A stretch of DNA of 64,000 bases from Prochilodus magdalenae. Taxonomy: Eukaryota > Chordata > Actinopteri > Characiformes > Prochilodontidae. The stretch spans positions 80,001 through 144,000 of the forward strand of contig JAMWET010000691.1 in assembly GCA_024036415.1 (NCBI GenBank). Direction: 5' to 3'. Positions 1 through 10,047 of the stretch are shown piece after piece. The notes beneath the pieces were generated by a model, which saw nothing but the letters and a program-made list of their open reading frames with translations, did no database searches and was not told the origin of the DNA. Position numbers and translations under genes: made by a program. Every line of letters starts with the position of its first letter. Within the stretch, counting starts at the first letter, position 1.

Positions 1-553
1 TACCCCGGAATTGTGAATCCTCTAGATGGCACTAACGTGGCAGCGCCTCAAGGTAGGTTACGTCTGTTAATAATTAGAAGAGTCCTTATCAAGGGTTCTC
101 ATCCCTTATCTCAAAACACTCCGTCAGCCAGCTGCCCATCTCTGAGTGTCAAAGGAATCAAAGACCTGCACAGTTCTCCTCCCCCACGCTAGATACGTAG
201 CCAATGTTGCTTGCCGTGTTTCCGCCTCATTCGATAAGGGCACATGAGGGACATCGGTCACATGAACAGAAGTAATAAAGAGCTCAATGTGTAGCCCACA
301 TTACACAAATTTAAAAAAAAAAAATCAAAATGTGTACTGTAAAAAAGGTTTTGTATGAAAACTTGTTTGTTTTTTTTTTTTTTTTACTCAAAATATCATT
401 TTGGTTGAGATTAGTCTCGCAGCTACAGCTGGGGATCCAAGTGCAATACATTTAATGACCAAACTTCATCTGTATCTCAGAATATCGTTCATCATCAGTT
501 CCTAATTTTATTTTCTGTGAGCCAGTGAACATCCTTATTCCTACTGACTTGCC

Positions 554-588
<35 letters not shown>

Positions 589-3500
589 AGTCGGTATACT
601 TTATTAAGATGCATTATTATAACTCTGAAGTCTGTTGTGGTCACTAAATTAGCCTACCTAAAGCACAGGATGGAAACATTCTAAGCATTACACAGTCCAG
701 CTCCACTCCTGAGAGTAAAGCAGCAAACTTGTAGATCTACCTCCAAGGACACCTTCCAAGGCAGAGAATCCGTGTGGCTTCATCCAAAACCACATCCTAC
801 TGTGTTACGATGGTGTCCCATTCTGATAGTTTCTCATCCGGCACTCCAGATTCAACTCTCTAACTAATCAGTGAGCCCCGTTTTGGCTGGGCCCGGGGTG
901 AAGAGTTGGGAAAACATAAACCTGTGAAGAGCATGATCTGGAACTGGGACCAGGATGACAGTATATGGTTTTAAATTCAACCCTCATCTAAAAGAAGCAC
1001 TTCTCTACAGCTCCAACATGTTTATTGGTTGTAGTCAAAATCAGAAGCTTAGCTTTTCTACATGTTCACAACAAGCATGGCCTTACTTTCCAGCTGCACT
1101 AAATTCTCCAACAAATCAACTGCCATCTAAACCAGTTCACCAAGAAGTGGGGTGTTATTCAGCATACTGATCAGGGGCTGATTTCACAGGATCACATTAC
1201 AATGCTTTTTAGCTTCTCCTTTTTATTATCTCAGCCTTCCATGAGCAGTAAATCAGTGGCTACAACATAGTTATGGCTAATTGTACATGTACCTCGACCG
1301 CACACGAGGGATCTGGAATAATCATAGTGGATCTCGTGCCATAGCCCTGATCAGGAGCATGTCCCAGCTTTCACAACAGGTTCTTTCAGATCATTTATAT
1401 CTCAGTTTTTATTGACACACCCACTCACAATCTCTGTAAAAGTGGCATTGTGACATAGGGATGAAAATTTGGAGTCCTGAAAAGTGATCAGTGCAGTCTT
1501 GTCGTGGTCTCAGCAGCGAATGCCCATCCCGATGGCCATGAAGGTGCCGAAGGTGCCGCCGCTTTGCATCATGGTCTTCCCCACTCCACCCATTAGCTCT
1601 CGGCCCCTCATCCCAATTCTGGAAATAAAGAACAGGGGAAGACAGTGAGTCAAATATGGTCTTTTCATCGGAACATCCTCAGATGCTTGTTCATCATTTT
1701 CAGTAAATCTGAGTGAACGCAAGCAATCCAGAAAGTGAGCTCCAGCACCTGAGACAGGAGAACGTTCCAAACATCGCTCCCGCAGCCATTCCAACCGCGA
1801 AGCCCATCATGAAACCCATCTTGACTCTGTCGAAGCAGCTCGGCTGAGTCTGCCCGTATGGTCCTACAGCTACCGGCATCTGTAAAGAGTAGACAGTGAT
1901 TCATCTCGAACAGTCATAGTCCCAGCCGGAGTACAATGGGACAGGCATTTCAATGTTGTGGTCTCCAGACCTAGTCCTGGAGACCTACCTGAGGAGTTAC
2001 TGGGGAGTCTAGTTCCAGCCTAAAACCAAAGCTGCCCCTCCCCTTACATAACATTAACAGATCAGGATTATCAGCCAGCCAGGGAATCGCAAAGAGGCTG
2101 ATTAGCTGGGGCAAGTCTGGGGAAACTAGGCTCTTCAAGAAGGGATTAGCGTTGAAGACCACAAATCTAATAAAAAGGACTTGAGTCTTTCAACAGTTGA
2201 ACATGGGAGCTGCACACCAACCAAACGTTTGTTCGTTCGTTCATTCGTGCTTGCTTGTCCCAGCAGTGTACTCTAGCCATCCTCTCACATACCAGACAGT
2301 GTACACGCACCACAGTAAGTTCATTATCACATTGCGCCTAAAGGTAACAGAGAAACGATTAGCAAAGCTTTCAGTCAGACAGCCCAGTCTGGTATCATTT
2401 ATAAAGACGCTAGGATTGTGTGGAGAAGACACTCTCCAAAAAACAAACAAGAAATCAGAAAAAGGAAATATGTATTTAAATATCTGACGACAAACAAAGT
2501 AGGTTTCCAAGCCCAGCGGACTACTCTGTACTCCCTTCATAGTGCAGTACATATGTTCTCAGATGGACATGTCAGAGTGCACCTATTGCAATATTTCAGA
2601 TGGAGAATTCAAATATGACTTCAGTGCCCAGCTGACCATTCTGTACACCCTAAACAGAGCACCTAACAGTTTCCCCTACACGAGTGTCTTCAGCTGGTGT
2701 TCAACAGCATTGGCCACCGTTATGCATTGCGGGGAGCGTAATTACACCTTCAAAAGTAGAGCGATATGTAACAACACACGTACTGTGAAAAAGCCATCCG
2801 GGTTTTGCCATTGATTTTAAACTAGACGGCCCTTAGAATGGTGACGATTAGGTTTGACCGATAGTTGGAGATGGCTGCAGATGCAAGATGCTGAGCTACT
2901 GTCTGTGTCGTGTTGTGTTTATGTTGATGTCCAAGCGAAGTCAGTCCCAAGTTCCCAAGTGTTACCTTTTTGTAAACGGGTTTGAGCACCAACAGTTGTG
3001 CATATGATATCAGACCAAGAAAGGAATTCCTGTATCAGGGCATCCCGGTGTACATGTTGTTCTAAAGTCCTGTAAGTTCAGTGGTTGAGGTGTAAACAGT
3101 CATTCAGAGTGAGTTTGCTGTGAAATGGCTGATTAGAGAGATGTCTTTACAGTGATGGTGATGGGAACCAGGCAGCACCATCATGTCTACAACACTCAAT
3201 CACTTACTGTAGCTACACATCAGAGTTTCTAAATGTGACGATATCAAAATAATAATAATAATAATAATAAATCATAAATAATAAATAAAAAGTAGTAGAT
3301 ATATTTGGGCATCCTTCTTATACACCCCAACCCTACTATAAAGCGATTAACATATTCTAGACCACAACTTCATTATAAAACAACATCTCCGGCACCAGAC
3401 ACCATGTTCTTAGCCCACACCATGCCTGTGAGGGAGCTTTTAGAGGTGGACGTCTGGTTCCATTCACCACCACTGTGAACAATTCTGACTCGAAGTTTCT

Positions 3501-4445
3501 CCAGAAATTAGCATTTCACACCAAACCCACTCGGACTGACCCTGATTGGATCTAAACTGGTTTATTAAGCAGGAATTTTTGAGAATTCGGTGGAGTTTCC
3601 CTTTAACACCTTCATGATAAGGCATTATTTAAGGCATCGTCTAATAATTTAATACGCCTAATAATGGCATTTGCATTTATGTATGACTTTACATATGTTT
3701 AACGAGCCTCAAGTTCGGTTCCAATCTGTCCCGAGTTCTCCGTTCCACCTTAAATGTCCACGAGAGCGTCACTTATTACATCATTTAAGGTGGAACGGAT
3801 AATTCGAACCCGAAGCGAAATTCAGCTTAGTAACCACCAGGCTTGGCATTGTACGCTGGACCGAAGAATACTCCAGCCTCGTCCTTTACAGTCCGTGTAA
3901 GGCTCTTTAAGGGTCCTCGAGAATCTTGTTTATCAAGATTAGCTAGCAGGCTAGGCGTCGTTAGCATGTCCGCTACATCTGGCCTTGACCAAACTCCACA
4001 GAACGGCTTAGACACGCGCTGTTAAACTCAGAGAACCGAGAACACACGAGCTCCACATACCTTTACCGAATCAGCGGGCAAGTCCTTCACAGAAGAGTGG
4101 GGGGAATATTGAGAGTTGTGAGTTTAACCCAGAAAATGCTTGAGAACAGAGTGTTTCACCAAGACGCCATTACTTTAGAGGAAAAGGTCAGAGGCAGCGA
4201 GAGGCGCTCATAGCCGCTAGCGCCCCCTGCTGCACCGAATCCGAGTCGCACTGTTTCCATGTGGAACTTGTCTTGGTGAGTCACACATGCTGCTGGACGT
4301 GTAACATACAGAACAGACCACACACGAACCAAAAAAGATAAAAATAAATAAAAATAATAATGATGATAATTATAATAATAGTTCGTGGTGGTGTCATTAT
4401 TATTATTATTATTATTATTATTAGTAGTAGTAGTAGTAGTAGTAA

Positions 4446-4497
<52 letters not shown>

Positions 4498-7400
4498 AAC
4501 AATAGTAATAGTAATAATAATTTTACCTCTTGAGCCGCTGAGACAACTTCACTTTACTTCACAGTAACTCGTAACTCTTTTAACTCATATGTTACATGAA
4601 CATAACACAGACTCTATTTATATTTGCTTGCCTAAGCATGTCTGGTTGAGCAGGTTTGGATGGACCTGAGTCTGAGCAGCAGGAAGAGGTGATTAGACGG
4701 GTCAGACTCTTTCAGACTTTCCAAGCATGGTCACCCGGCCAGTAATTCCTGCTGAGACCCTGAAGTGACGTGCTGTTGATGTGTTTAATGAGGTGTGGCC
4801 TCAGACCATGGGTTATTATACTGATGTAATGAATTGCCATATTAAGATCACAGCTGACTGTATTTACTGACATTTAAAAGTACTGCTTGAAATGTGTCAC
4901 CAGCTTCATCTGTTCCAGTTAACCAGATGTGAGAGAGATAGACATTGTGAGAACCTGTATTGTGAAAGGTTCTTGTGTTATCAAGAGATTACATTTTTGC
5001 CACATCACCCAGCTCGAAACTGTCAGCATTTCACAACATGCGCTGCACTAAATCCAATAAAAACAGGACTAATTGTGCTGCCTTTGTAATCAGTCCTGCA
5101 GAAACTGCTGACGGTGTACCCCGAAAAGCTCACTGTGACGTGATTTACAACTCTGACTGTAAATACCGTCATACAGCCCAGCCCCGGTAAATCATCACTG
5201 ATGACCTCAACTTTCAAAATGCATCAACACAGTACCCGAACAGTCGTTCTGTGCCCACAGCAGCCAGACATGTGGTTCTCATGAGCGCCGGTTTTCCCCC
5301 AGTTGTTGTGATTGCAGCTAACTGCTGAGCCCTGTTCTGACTCTTTCTGTTTCTTTGCCTTTCAGCATCTATGATGTATCAGTACTTTGTGAAAATCGTA
5401 CCAACGATTTATGTGAAGGGAGACGGGGAGGTAAGTGTGCTCAGAACTGCACTTTATACTATGTGCACTTTATTAACAACTCCATTAGCGAGGGATTTAC
5501 AGCTCTGCATGCGACACTGAGGTTTCATTACATTTACACCATTTAGCTGATGCTCTTTTCCAGAGCGACTTAACCGGTAGGCCAAAGTAGTGTTAGGAGT
5601 CTTGCCCAAGGACTCTTATTGGTGTAGCACAGCATAGTCATCCAGACAGGGATACGAACCCCAGTCTTCCATATGTGCTGGTGGCTCCCTGGCAGGTAGT
5701 GGTGTTATCCACTGAGCTGTCGCGTTTTAACGTCCCTGATCATTCTGACGATTTCAACTGGAAAATGTCTGCCTTTTGAAAAAGTGTTTGTTTCCTCAGG
5801 TGGTGAAAACTAACCAGTTCTCGGTGACCAGGCATGAAAAAGTGGCCAATGGACTGATTGGAGATCAGGGTCTGCCTGGCGTGTTTATACTCTATGAGCT
5901 TTCCCCCATGATGGTCAAATTCACAGAGAAACAGCGGTAGGTTTTTCAGCACTCGCCTGCTGGAAGATGTGCTTTGGAGTTAGTGTTGATATGGATTATA
6001 GCGCCCCCTTCAGTACAATGCAGTACAGTGCCTAACAGGTGAATTGGCAGTGATGCAGATTACAGGTTGCACACCGTAATGCGCCATGTGGCCCTGATAT
6101 TCAATTATATTTGACACCATGTCAGTGATTCCAAATGATTGACTGACATTGGAGGATAGATGTGCTGTACTTTACATTCTCTCAGGAAGTCTGACAGGCT
6201 GATGAACATCCAACAAATCCCACAGTTTTGTATCTTAATTGTATGTATGTAAATGAGCTTTAGCAAAAAAGCAGTCCAGACTAAAATGCTTCTTATAACG
6301 CTCAGCATGGGCTAAGCTGCTTTAGGCTGCAATGGGTTGGGCTAACTGCTGTAGGCTGAATGAATTGGGCTAACTGCTGTAGGCTGAAGGGGTTGGGCTA
6401 ACTGCTGTAGGCTGAATGAATTGGGCTAACTGCTGTAGGCTGAATGAATTGGGCTAACTGCTGTAGGCTGAATGAATTGGGCTAACTGCTGTAGGCTGAA
6501 GGGGTTGGGCTAACTGCTGTAGGCTGAAGGGGTTGGGCTAACTGCTGTAGGCTGAAGGGGTTGGGCTAACTGCTGTAGGCTGAAGGGGTTGGGCTAACTG
6601 CTGTAGGCTGAATGAATTGGGCTAACTGCTGTAGGCTGAAGGGGTTGGACTAACCGCTGTAGGCTGAATGGGTTGAGCTAACTGCTAAAGGCTGAATGAG
6701 TTGGGCTAAAATGTTTAAGGATAAATGGGTGGAGCTGAACTGCTGTAGGACGGAAGGGTGGGGCTAAACTTTTGTTGGGATTAATAGGAGGGCTAAACTG
6801 CTGTAGCCTGAATGGGTTGGTGCCAGAGTGCTACAGGCTGGATAGATGGACGTTTGTATATGTGTTGGGTTTCATGTTATAACAGAACAGGAAGTTTAAA
6901 GCGGGCTGTGTTTGCTGTTAGTCCTGTATGGTCTGTATTTACAGGGGCTGAACAGCATCTATCAAACTTGAACAGTGTTTACATTCAGCATTAGACTCAG
7001 CATCTGTGGTGAAATGAATGGGGTGCTTAGCGTAAACCTGACCAGCAGATGGCAGAGTTCTGCAGTTTCCTCCCCTTCACCCTTCCTCTGTATCTGTTTG
7101 ACCATCTTACTTCAGAACAATAACAAAGTTAATATAAGTGCTCTTTTAATAAGAATTAATTATAATATTAATCTATTTTAATAATTATTATAATGGATAA
7201 TAATTATCTGCTGCATTCAGATGTGGAAGTGAATGTATACTGGACAGAACTCTTGACTGACTGATCTCTCTGTTCTCCCAGGTCATCATTCAACTCCTGT
7301 AAGGCTGAAGGGGTTTTATCACTGCTGTAGCTGAATGGGTGGGGACAGGCTGGGAGTTGGGTGTAGGTGCTATTGTAGGCGGAGCTTTTTTCCACAGGTG

Positions 7401-9894
7401 AGCTTAATCCTGTATACCTGCTACCTGTTTGTTGACTGTAAATCCACTGTGATCACCATCATTATGGTTATAAGGGAACAAATGCTGATGTTACATTGGA
7501 GAGAACTGCAGATCATTTACAGAGCTCCCAGTATTTAGATGTATGGTGGGTAGTAGTCTGTAAAACTGTTACAGTAATAACAATAACAAGTCAGAGTAAG
7601 AAAACCAGAACTGTCTTATTGGTAAAGTAATCAAACCTTTATGAAGATGTAACAGTTATAAAACCTAACTGATGTTCTGCATCAAAACTGTAAAAGTCAA
7701 ATTAAGCCAATTCAAGCTCAGTGCTTTTAATAAGCATCTGAAAACAAAAACAATCTCCTTAACTTTGCATTCAGTTAATATTCCACATCAGTGAGGAATT
7801 TAACTTTTTAATTTTGTGTAATTGCCTAATATGATTTTAATCGATATAGTTATGATTAATACTAATGACTAAGATGTCATTTCAAGCCTTTACTGCTACT
7901 GCTATTACTGCTACTGCAGATACTGCTGCTACTACTACTACTGCTCCTGCTACTACTGCTATTGCGAATACTACTACTGCTACTGCTATTACTGCTACTG
8001 CAAATACTACTACTACTGCTACTGCTATTACAGCTACTGCAAATACTACTGCTACTACTGCTGCTGCTGCTACTACTACTACTGCTACTGTTGCTACTAC
8101 TACTACTACTACTGCTACTGCTATTGCTACTACTATTATTACTACTATTACTACTGCTGCTACTACTGCTACCACTATTAATACTACTGCTGCTTCTACT
8201 GCTACCACTATTAATACTACTGCTGCTACTACTGCTACCACTATTAATACTACTGCTGCTACTACTGCTACCACTATTAATACTACTGCTGCTACTACTA
8301 CTACTACTACTACTACTACTATTACTACTGCTACTGCTATTAATACTACTGCTGCTACTACTGCTATTAATACTACTACTATTACTACTGCTACCACTAT
8401 TAATACTACTGCTGCTACTACTGCTACCACTATTAATACTACTGCTGCTACTACTGCTACCACTATTAATACTACTGCTGCTTCTACTGCTACCACTATT
8501 AATACTACTACTGCTGCACGTGACTGATGGCATCGTACTGACGCTAAATCTCTGCTTTACTGCTACTTGCTTAACCTAACACTACTATTGTACTGCTACT
8601 AACGTGGACGATCGTTTTTCTCATTAGGGCCGTAAAATCAGAATGATACTACTGCTGGTCCTACCGGTGCTGTCATAGCTATCTACATACACTACATGTA
8701 TTATCTAATACTCTAGGCTGCTACTTTCGCTCTCGCCTTTTAAACTACTACTAGCGCTGCTACTACCAGTACTGCTTTACATACCTGCCTCTTCCTACTA
8801 CTGATATAATAATTTAAATAAAGCACGCTAATGAATAATTAAATATATAGATACCATTTATGAAGGCGAATGCTATATGTATGCTATCTTATAAGCACCA
8901 TACATTTAGAGTTCACACTGTGACCTAAATTCTTAGAGCAGTCCGGTACGCTTCAACTTAGTGATTTACATCAGAACAGCTGACATTCTCACGCTGTGTA
9001 TTAGTGGTGACTTGTGTGGGTGATGGGAACTTGTGGGATCCAAATCTCTACTAGATCCTACATTGTATGTGATCTCTCCGCTTTCACGACACAATACCTC
9101 TTGTAGAAGTACCTCCATTTTCCCTTTAACACTATGCTATGGAACCCAGCCGGCACATGCCCCTCACAGCTGCTTGTACTCCTTGAACTGTTCCCGTAAC
9201 CTTTGCCCATGCAAGACCTCGACTGGACGTTTTCTGGCCCTATCCCTGGACTTTTGTTGTTTGTTGTTAACTTTGATGTGCACTATTTGCTGTGACATAT
9301 ATACTCGTATTCAAAACTTGAGCTAATCGATGTTAGATGAGTATGTTGGAGAAGGTGTGAGCTTGGCGCTATTGTCTGATGAACTGGAACCTGCAGCTCC
9401 ACAGTTTAGAGCAGACTGAGGGGTCTCCATGTTTCCCTCACTCTATAGAAGGTGTGTGAAGTCAGTCAGCATCTGTAAGATCTAAGAGCTAGATACATAT
9501 ACACAGAGACTTTTCTGTGTGGTACAGCAGTGCTAGATTATTTAGAGCGTTACAGCCGGAGCAGCAAACTCTGGACATGCAAATAGCATGCTGCCCCAGC
9601 CAGAGCGCACCCCTAGTCTACCCCACATTGTGTTTGCTGGCTCCCTTGTGGCTAACCCACCTCACAACAACCAGAATATATAGAACTCTAGTGTCTCACA
9701 TCTGCATATTCGGAAAGACTCGTTATTCTCTCTCTCTCTATCTCTCTCTGCTTTCATCTCTCATCTTCTCTCTTTGCTCACTCTCTGGCTGACTCTCGCA
9801 TCAGGTGGTCTGGACTCATTTGATTTCTTCTAGTGTGATACACACTCAGTCGGTGAGCATACAGAAGAAGATTGAGCTGGGAAAAGCATCCTAG
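1..9894 (+). CDS. ergic3: ERGIC3, endoplasmic reticulum-Golgi intermediate compartment protein 3 (C-terminal part, five exons)
   Basis: ERGIC3 is a two-pass membrane protein that cycles between ER and Golgi and acts in COPII/COPI cargo transport. The window holds only its C-terminal third; earlier exons lie off the left edge. Seen: exon 1-52 ([15 protein letters not shown], donor GTAGGT); exon 5366-5430 ([19 protein letters not shown], donor GTAAGT); exon 5800-5936 ([18 protein letters not shown], then GDQGLPGVF and [12 protein letters not shown], donor GTAGGT). Phases join exactly: CAAG+CA, GAG+GTG, and CG+G into the next exon. The order and sequence match the conserved luminal domain before the second membrane helix. 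Two more exons, 7282-7397 and about 9805-9894, carry the membrane helix and the KKIELGKAS tail but are frame-damaged, so no clean reading frame runs to the stop at 9892-9894. The intron 53-5365 contains ROMO1 on the other strand. The gene identity is very secure; the intactness of the 3' end is not. Confidence 0.93.
53..1407. other. ERGIC3 intron, 3' of ROMO1; no gene seen
   Basis: Intronic DNA with poly-A and poly-T runs near 312-324 and 368-386 and an (AT)n microsatellite at about 554-586. The short open frame at 955-1170 has no recognisable features and I take it as chance. Confidence 0.7.
1408..1413 (-). promoter_or_regulatory. Poly(A) signal candidate for ROMO1
   Basis: AATAAA on the - strand about 100 nt after the ROMO1 stop, fitting the short 3'UTR typical of this gene. 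A second AATAAA lies at 1227-1222, about 285 nt after the stop. Confidence 0.55.
1510..1879 (-). CDS. romo1: ROMO1, reactive oxygen species modulator 1 (complete, 79 aa, two coding exons)
   Basis: ROMO1 is a small mitochondrial inner-membrane protein linked to reactive oxygen production, TIM23 presequence translocase function and cristae upkeep. Coding exons are 1879-1749 and 1618-1510 on the - strand. The donor is CTCAG|GTGCTG, the acceptor TTTCCAG|AATTGG, and a split AGA codon joins SCLR to IGMRGRELM. The total is 240 bp, giving exactly 79 aa plus TGA, the usual family length. The protein starts [18 protein letters not shown]. Residues about 22-44 form a glycine-rich membrane helix ([20 protein letters not shown]), followed by a basic IGMRGREL loop and a second amphipathic helix ending MAIGMGIRC. 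The ATG directly follows the acceptor TTTACAG, so the 5'UTR lies on an upstream exon. The whole gene sits in an ERGIC3 intron in antisense. It keeps its own intron, so it is not a retrocopy. Confidence 0.96.
3055..3615. repeat. Dispersed repeat ending in GTTTCCCTTTAA, inside ERGIC3 intron / ROMO1 intron 1
   Basis: Segments of this stretch recur elsewhere. The part with AAGTCCTG..GTAAACAG..CATTCAGAG and GATGGGAACCAGG..CATGTCTACAA is found again near 59750-59880. The part GTTCCATTCACCACCACTGTG recurs near 26423-26445, and GTGAGGGAGCTTTTAGAGGTGG near 50637. The end GGTGGAGTTTCCCTTTAA recurs at 48188-48205. TTAAAGGGAAACTCCACC is a common terminus of small teleost DNA elements, so this is probably a non-autonomous DNA transposon. 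It holds an (AAT)n run at 3247-3280. Confidence 0.55.
3739..3799. mobile_element. Palindromic mini-element (18-bp perfect inverted arms), copy 1
   Basis: TCCGTTCCACCTTAAATG at 3739-3756 is the exact reverse complement of 3782-3799, separated by 25 nt, so the RNA or single strand would fold into a hairpin. The outer flank GGTTCC.. / ..TTCGAACC partly extends the symmetry. A second copy with the same core lies at 40976-41046 near the mych promoter, so this is a small dispersed family, likely a miniature inverted-repeat element. Confidence 0.7.
4061..4240 (-). other. romo1: Probable non-coding first exon and promoter area of ROMO1
   Basis: Because the ROMO1 ATG is flush with a splice acceptor, an upstream 5'UTR exon is required. 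On the - strand a good donor (CGGTAAAG|GTATGTGG) ends a candidate exon at 4061. The sequence upstream is relatively CpG-rich (AGCGCCCCCTGCTGCACCG on the + strand near 4220), unlike the AT-rich DNA on both sides. If transcription starts near 4240, the exon holds two short upstream frames (ATGAGCGCC..TGA and ATGGCGTCTTGG TGA). The 5' limit is a guess. Confidence 0.4.
4330..4525. repeat. ATT/AGT triplet microsatellite
   Basis: Long runs of ATT and TAG triplets (4397-4500), flanked by AAT-type sequence. The poly-Ile and poly-Leu open frames over it, on both strands, are products of the repeat and not genes. Confidence 0.95.
4526..5365. other. Rest of the ERGIC3 intron, no further gene seen
   Basis: Unremarkable intronic sequence ending in the pyrimidine tract and acceptor (TTTCTTTGCCTTTCAG) of the exon at 5366. 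Confidence 0.6.
5527..5726 (-). mobile_element. tRNA-derived SINE, copy in ERGIC3 intron
   Basis: Reads on the - strand: a tRNA-like head with box-B-like GGGTTCGTATCCC, then CTACACCAATAAGAGTCCTT, CTTGGGCAAGACTC, and the tail CAGCTAAATGGTGTAAATG. The same modules in the same order occur at 38495-38710. The tail GTCGCTCTGG..AGAGCRTCAGCTAAATG is a very common teleost SINE 3' module. Confidence 0.75.
6311..6835. repeat. 28-bp minisatellite in ERGIC3 intron
   Basis: Tandem units of 28 bp built on TTGGGCTAACTGCTGTAGGC followed by TGAAKGRR, about 18 copies. They are near-identical up to about 6640 and then decay. Two unit types (TGAATGAA and TGAAGGGG) are interspersed. Degenerate units reappear inside the next exon at 7293-7340. 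Confidence 0.95.
6836..7281. other. ERGIC3 intron 3' part
   Basis: AT-rich intron, no gene recognised. It ends with a convincing acceptor (CTCTCTGTTCTCCCAG). Confidence 0.6.
7282..7397 (+). other. ergic3: ERGIC3 penultimate exon, interrupted by minisatellite-like sequence
   Basis: The acceptor CTCTGTTCTCCCAG ends at 7281, and the exon begins GTCATCATTC, where the family has RSFTHFLTG. The 3' part (about 7355-7397) reads [10 protein letters not shown] in one frame, close to the conserved GVCAIIGGMFT, and is followed by donor GTGAGC. Between these two pieces lie bases (about 7293-7340) that resemble two units of the 28-bp minisatellite at 6311-6835 (CTGTAAGGCTGAAGGGGTT, then CTGCTGTAGCTGAATGGGT). 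The interval is 116 bp, against about 56 bp expected from the protein family. The excess of about 60 bp is close to two repeat units and includes in-frame stops. It is either a real insertion or an assembly error. Confidence 0.65.
7893..8515. repeat. ACT/GCT triplet array with 33-bp higher-order units
   Basis: About 620 bp of ACT, GCT, ACC, ATT and AAT triplets. The second half is organised in 33-bp blocks (ACTGCTACCACTATTAATAC plus 13 more bases). Several frames on both strands stay open because of the repeat: Thr/Ala- and Leu-rich on the + strand, Ser- and Val/Ala-rich on the - strand. It lies in the last ERGIC3 intron. Not a gene. Confidence 0.95.
8516..9804. other. Last ERGIC3 intron, noisy-looking sequence
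   Basis: No gene or clear repeat apart from a short TC run near 9728-9780. The first part looks like a decayed extension of the triplet array (TACTGCTACT, GCTGCTACTACC). It falls within the zone suspected of low base accuracy. Confidence 0.5.
9805..9894 (+). other. ergic3: ERGIC3 terminal coding exon with multiple single-base insertions
   Basis: After an acceptor-like TCTCGCATCAG, the sequence can be aligned with the conserved end VAGLIDSLIYHSAR followed by [12 protein letters not shown] and a TAG stop at 9892-9894. The last 33 bases (CAGAAGAAGATTGAGCTGGG onward) are clean. The first two thirds have several extra single bases (for example CATTTGATTTCTTC for an expected ATTGATTCCCTC type of sequence), so the frame is lost at several points. 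The intact tail and splice site argue that the real genome has a working exon here and that the sequence is inaccurate. True pseudogenisation is the alternative. Confidence 0.65.
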
Positions 9895-9976
9895 CACTTC
9901 TCTGTCACCACTACGAACATTTGCGGTGCGTTACAGTCTGCAGGAACCCCAATCTGTTCTAACGGAAGAACCCAGC

Positions 9977-9978
<2 letters not shown>

Positions 9979-10012
<34 letters not shown>

Positions 10013-10047
10013 AGTGTGTATGCGGGGGTGTGTGTGTGTGTGTGTGA
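9979..10047. repeat. (GT)n microsatellite
   Basis: Two GT runs (9979-10003 and 10030-10046), about 90 bp after the ERGIC3 stop. Confidence 0.9.

Noticed and set aside
3827..4015. 62-codon - strand frame between ROMO1 and its candidate first exon
   Set aside because: No family match, and the ROMO1 protein is complete without it.
7865..8579. Open frames of 204-220 codons on both strands (Thr/Ala-, Leu-, Ser- and Val-rich)
   Set aside because: They lie wholly in the ACT/GCT triplet array; openness in four frames is a repeat effect.
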